From the NCBI GenBank assembly GCA_039821555.1, contig JBCBNX010000001.1, forward strand, positions 48,477-112,476: a DNA stretch of 64,000 bases, given 5' to 3'. Shown in pieces: positions 62,476 through 64,000 of this stretch. Position 1 is the stretch's first letter; the number at the start of each line of letters is the position of its first letter. Below the pieces are notes generated by a model. The model was given only the letters and a program-made list of their open reading frames with translations. It was not told the DNA's origin and did not search any database. A program made the translations under genes and the position numbers. Origin of the DNA: Bacteroidota bacterium (GTDB taxonomy: Bacteria; Bacteroidota; Rhodothermia; Rhodothermales; Rubricoccaceae).

Positions 62476-62547
62476 AGATCCTATGCTGCCGAAGATCGCA
62501 CTCGGCTCCAGTGAGCCACAACCGGTTCGGTGTAGTCGAGTGCGCTG

Positions 62548-62931
62548 CTAGTTCGCTCGCGCGGCGAGGTAGAACCGTGGAATCTGCGCGCGAAAGCGCT
62601 CGCCATTCTCGCGCTGCATCAGGTAGCTCCCTTCCATCGTGCCGGTGAAGGTTTCCAGCACGCAAAACGATTGGTACTCGTGGACATCGCCGGGGCCGAG
62701 GACGGGTTGCTCGCCCACAACCCCTTCGCCTTCCACCTCGGTGCGCTTACCTGTGCTGTCGGTGATGATCCAGTGGCGTCGCAGCAATTGGACCTCGCCG
62801 TGCGCGTCATTCTCGATCCGGACGAAATAGGCGAACACGAACCTCCCACCTAGTGCCTCGGAATCCCCGTCGAGGTAGACCGGGCGGACGGCAATGGTGA
62901 TGCCTTCCGTCGTGGCAGCGTAAGACACCAT
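62548..62931 (-). CDS. apaG: ApaG family protein
   Basis: A 127-residue ApaG-domain protein (immunoglobulin/FN3-like sandwich). It has the family opening TTEGITIAVRPVYLDG, then FVFAYFVRIENDAHGEVQLLRRHWIITDSTG, VEGEGVVGEQPVLGPGDVHEYQSF and GTMEGSYLM. ApaG has been linked to Co/Mg efflux and Ap4A level, but its biochemistry is uncertain. Its start overlaps the stop of the BtpA-family gene by one base (TGATG), so the two are translationally coupled. Confidence 0.94.
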   Translation of the reverse strand: MVSYAATTEGITIAVRPVYLDGDSEALGGRFVFAYFVRIENDAHGEVQLLRRHWIITDSTGKRTEVEGEGVVGEQPVLGPGDVHEYQSFCVLETFTGTMEGSYLMQRENGERFRAQIPRFYLAARAN

Positions 62932-63791
62932 CAGCGGAGGTCACGCACGGCGGCGTTCTCACGCCCGCGGACGTACTCGATGGTGCCGATGAGGCTGCGC
63001 ACGCGTTCCTCGCACACCGGGGCGTTCCAGCGACCGCCTTCCTTGAAGGCACTGCCGATGATAAAGCCGTCGGCGAGGCGCGCGTAGTCTTCGAAGTTGT
63101 CGCGGTCGAGGCCTGAGCCGATGAAGAGCGGCAGGTCCGACACGGCGCGCACCTCTTCGAGGTCGCTCACGTCAGGAGCCAGGCCCGTCGAAGAGCCGGT
63201 GACCACGAGGCCGTCGGCACGGTGGAGCGCCATCGTCTGTGCGATGTCTGCGATCGAGAGGTCGGCCGTCCACGCGTGGGCCGCATGCTTTTTCTTGATG
63301 TCGCACAAGACCGGGATGTGGTCGGCCCCGATGGCACGCCGGTAGCGGAGGACGCGGCCTGCCTGCGCATCGGCGATGCCTTTGTCGGACACGTGCGCGT
63401 AGGTCCAGCCTTCGGCGCGCACGAAGTCGCAGCCTGCAGCGCGGGCCACAGCCAGCGCGGTCTTGTTGGCCTGGAAGAGAACCTGGATCCCCACGGGCAT
63501 GTCGCGAACGCGGCGCTTGACCTCCGAGGCGACGCGCGTCATGAACGCTGCTACCTCCGGCCCGTGCTCGCGCTCGTGCACGCACGGGAAGTCGTGCATG
63601 TTTTCCACCAGCAGCGCATCGACGCCGAGCTCTTGGTAGACCATCGCCTCCATGAGTGCGCGCTCGACAGCACAATCGACGGAGCGGCAGCCGCACGTGT
63701 CAGACCCAGGAGCGCCGGGCGTTGGCCCGGTGTGGATCATGCCGATGACGGGCTTGGGCCGGGGGAAGAGGTCGAGCACCGGATGCGACAT
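62931..63791 (-). CDS. BtpA/SgcQ family protein
   Basis: A 286-residue TIM-barrel protein of the BtpA family. Motifs: KPVIGMIHTGPTPGAPG (start), ERALMEAMVYQELGVDALLVENMHDFPC, MPVGIQVLFQANKTALAVARAAGCDFVRAEGWTYAHVSDKG, VLCDIKKKHAAH, VTGSSTGLAPD and FIIGSAFKEGG. BtpA is needed for photosystem I stability in cyanobacteria; in non-phototrophs the family (SgcQ) is of unknown function, perhaps a sugar-metabolism enzyme. The ATG at 63791 is chosen because the frame upstream runs into the 19-bp repeat array. It overlaps apaG by one base. Confidence 0.87.
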   Translation of the reverse strand: MSHPVLDLFPRPKPVIGMIHTGPTPGAPGSDTCGCRSVDCAVERALMEAMVYQELGVDALLVENMHDFPCVHEREHGPEVAAFMTRVASEVKRRVRDMPVGIQVLFQANKTALAVARAAGCDFVRAEGWTYAHVSDKGIADAQAGRVLRYRRAIGADHIPVLCDIKKKHAAHAWTADLSIADIAQTMALHRADGLVVTGSSTGLAPDVSDLEEVRAVSDLPLFIGSGLDRDNFEDYARLADGFIIGSAFKEGGRWNAPVCEERVRSLIGTIEYVRGRENAAVRDLR

Positions 63792-63905
63792 AGGAGGGCG
63801 TGTGTTGGCCAGGGTAGCAGGGGCAGCATGCGTAGGCGGACGCAAAGCGGTGATACGAGTTAAATAGGGGCTCGATGCCGCTGTTCCGTGAAGCTCGATG
63901 CACTC

Positions 63906-64000
63906 GGTGCCCACCAGTGCAGCCGGTGCCCACCAGTGCAGCCGGTGCCCACCAGTGCAGCCGGTGCCCACCAGTGCAGCCGGTGCCCACCAGTGCAGCC
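63906..64000. repeat. 19-bp tandem repeat array, five perfect copies, cut by the window edge
   Basis: Five identical head-to-tail copies of GGTGCCCACCAGTGCAGCC at 63906-63924, 63925-63943, 63944-63962, 63963-63981 and 63982-64000. There are no spacers and no mismatches. The array continues past the window end. Confidence 0.95.

Noticed and set aside
62476..62547. Terminator after ndh (GCACTCG / CGAGTGC pair)
   Set aside because: The two arms are about 34 bases apart with no T tract, so support is too weak.
63906..64000. CRISPR array
   Set aside because: The 19-bp units are directly adjacent with no spacers, and no cas genes are present.
1..64000. tRNA genes
   Set aside because: No sequence with a proper T-arm and acceptor stem was found; isolated GTTCGAA-like strings lie inside protein genes.

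Overview
The window looks like chromosome from a GC-rich, aerobic, Gram-negative member of the Bacteroidota/Rhodothermota group, most like Rhodothermales. This is inferred from several signs. A secreted metalloprotease carries a type IX secretion (Por) sorting tail. There are outer-membrane proteins, an LptB, lipoproteins and a Tat-exported protein. Many genes have a TAnnTTTG-like promoter box upstream. The set of IcmF, family-B DNA polymerase, polyphosphate glucokinase and a regulator-propeller histidine kinase also fits. Genes are dense, with three exceptions: an AT-richer patch at about 231-1010, an AT-rich leader at about 33345-33620, and one insertion sequence. I saw no tRNA, rRNA, CRISPR array or prophage.

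Layout. 1-5.7 kb: end of asnS, an H-type lectin protein, a DUF429-like/chloramphenicol-acetyltransferase fusion, Dps, a SpoU-type RNA methyltransferase and alanine dehydrogenase. 5.7-9.3 kb: two exported proteins (CARDB-like and beta-helix) on the minus strand and a polytopic membrane protein. 9.5-14.7 kb: a translationally coupled envelope operon holding a metalloprotease/TolB-propeller/BamA-like barrel fusion, a PQQ-propeller lipoprotein and a PEGA-like protein. 14.8-19.6 kb: YqeY, CvpA and SbcC. 19.6-22.9 kb: a lipoprotein, an M43 protease with a sorting tail, and an IS5-family (IS427-type) element with a frameshifted transposase. 23-28.2 kb: polyphosphate glucokinase, EgtD and EgtB (ergothioneine), an Hpt-receiver protein and YggS. 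28.4-31.2 kb: DivIVA-like protein, purine nucleoside phosphorylase and an SDR. 31.4-33.3 kb: an unusual two-gene cassette, a 146-residue protein with an internal duplication followed by a large helical protein of unknown function. 33.8-37.7 kb: PolB and an alpha-oxoamine synthase. 38-47.4 kb: a regulator-propeller kinase, a secreted protein, a NarL-type regulator, LptB, DAHP synthase and GlmS. 47.5-51.8 kb: a minus-strand run of AhpD-like protein, MarR, Old Yellow Enzyme, MBL hydrolase and a lipoprotein, which reads as an electrophile or xenobiotic response unit. 52-57.8 kb: IcmF, a Uma2 gene with a damaged 3' end, and a propeller protein. 57.9-63.8 kb: MurF and Ddl (peptidoglycan), a small anchored protein, NDH-2, ApaG and a BtpA-family protein. 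The window ends inside a 19-bp tandem repeat array.

Working together: several blocks serve the envelope (barrel fusion operon, LptB, GlmS, MurF/Ddl, DivIVA-like). Others serve redox and stress defence (Dps, EgtB/EgtD, OYE/AhpD/MarR, NDH-2). The best candidate for an undescribed system is the duplicated-motif protein with its helical partner at 31.4-33.3 kb. The DUF429-CAT fusion and the protease-propeller-barrel fusion come next. All family names come from reading motifs by eye; no database search was run.
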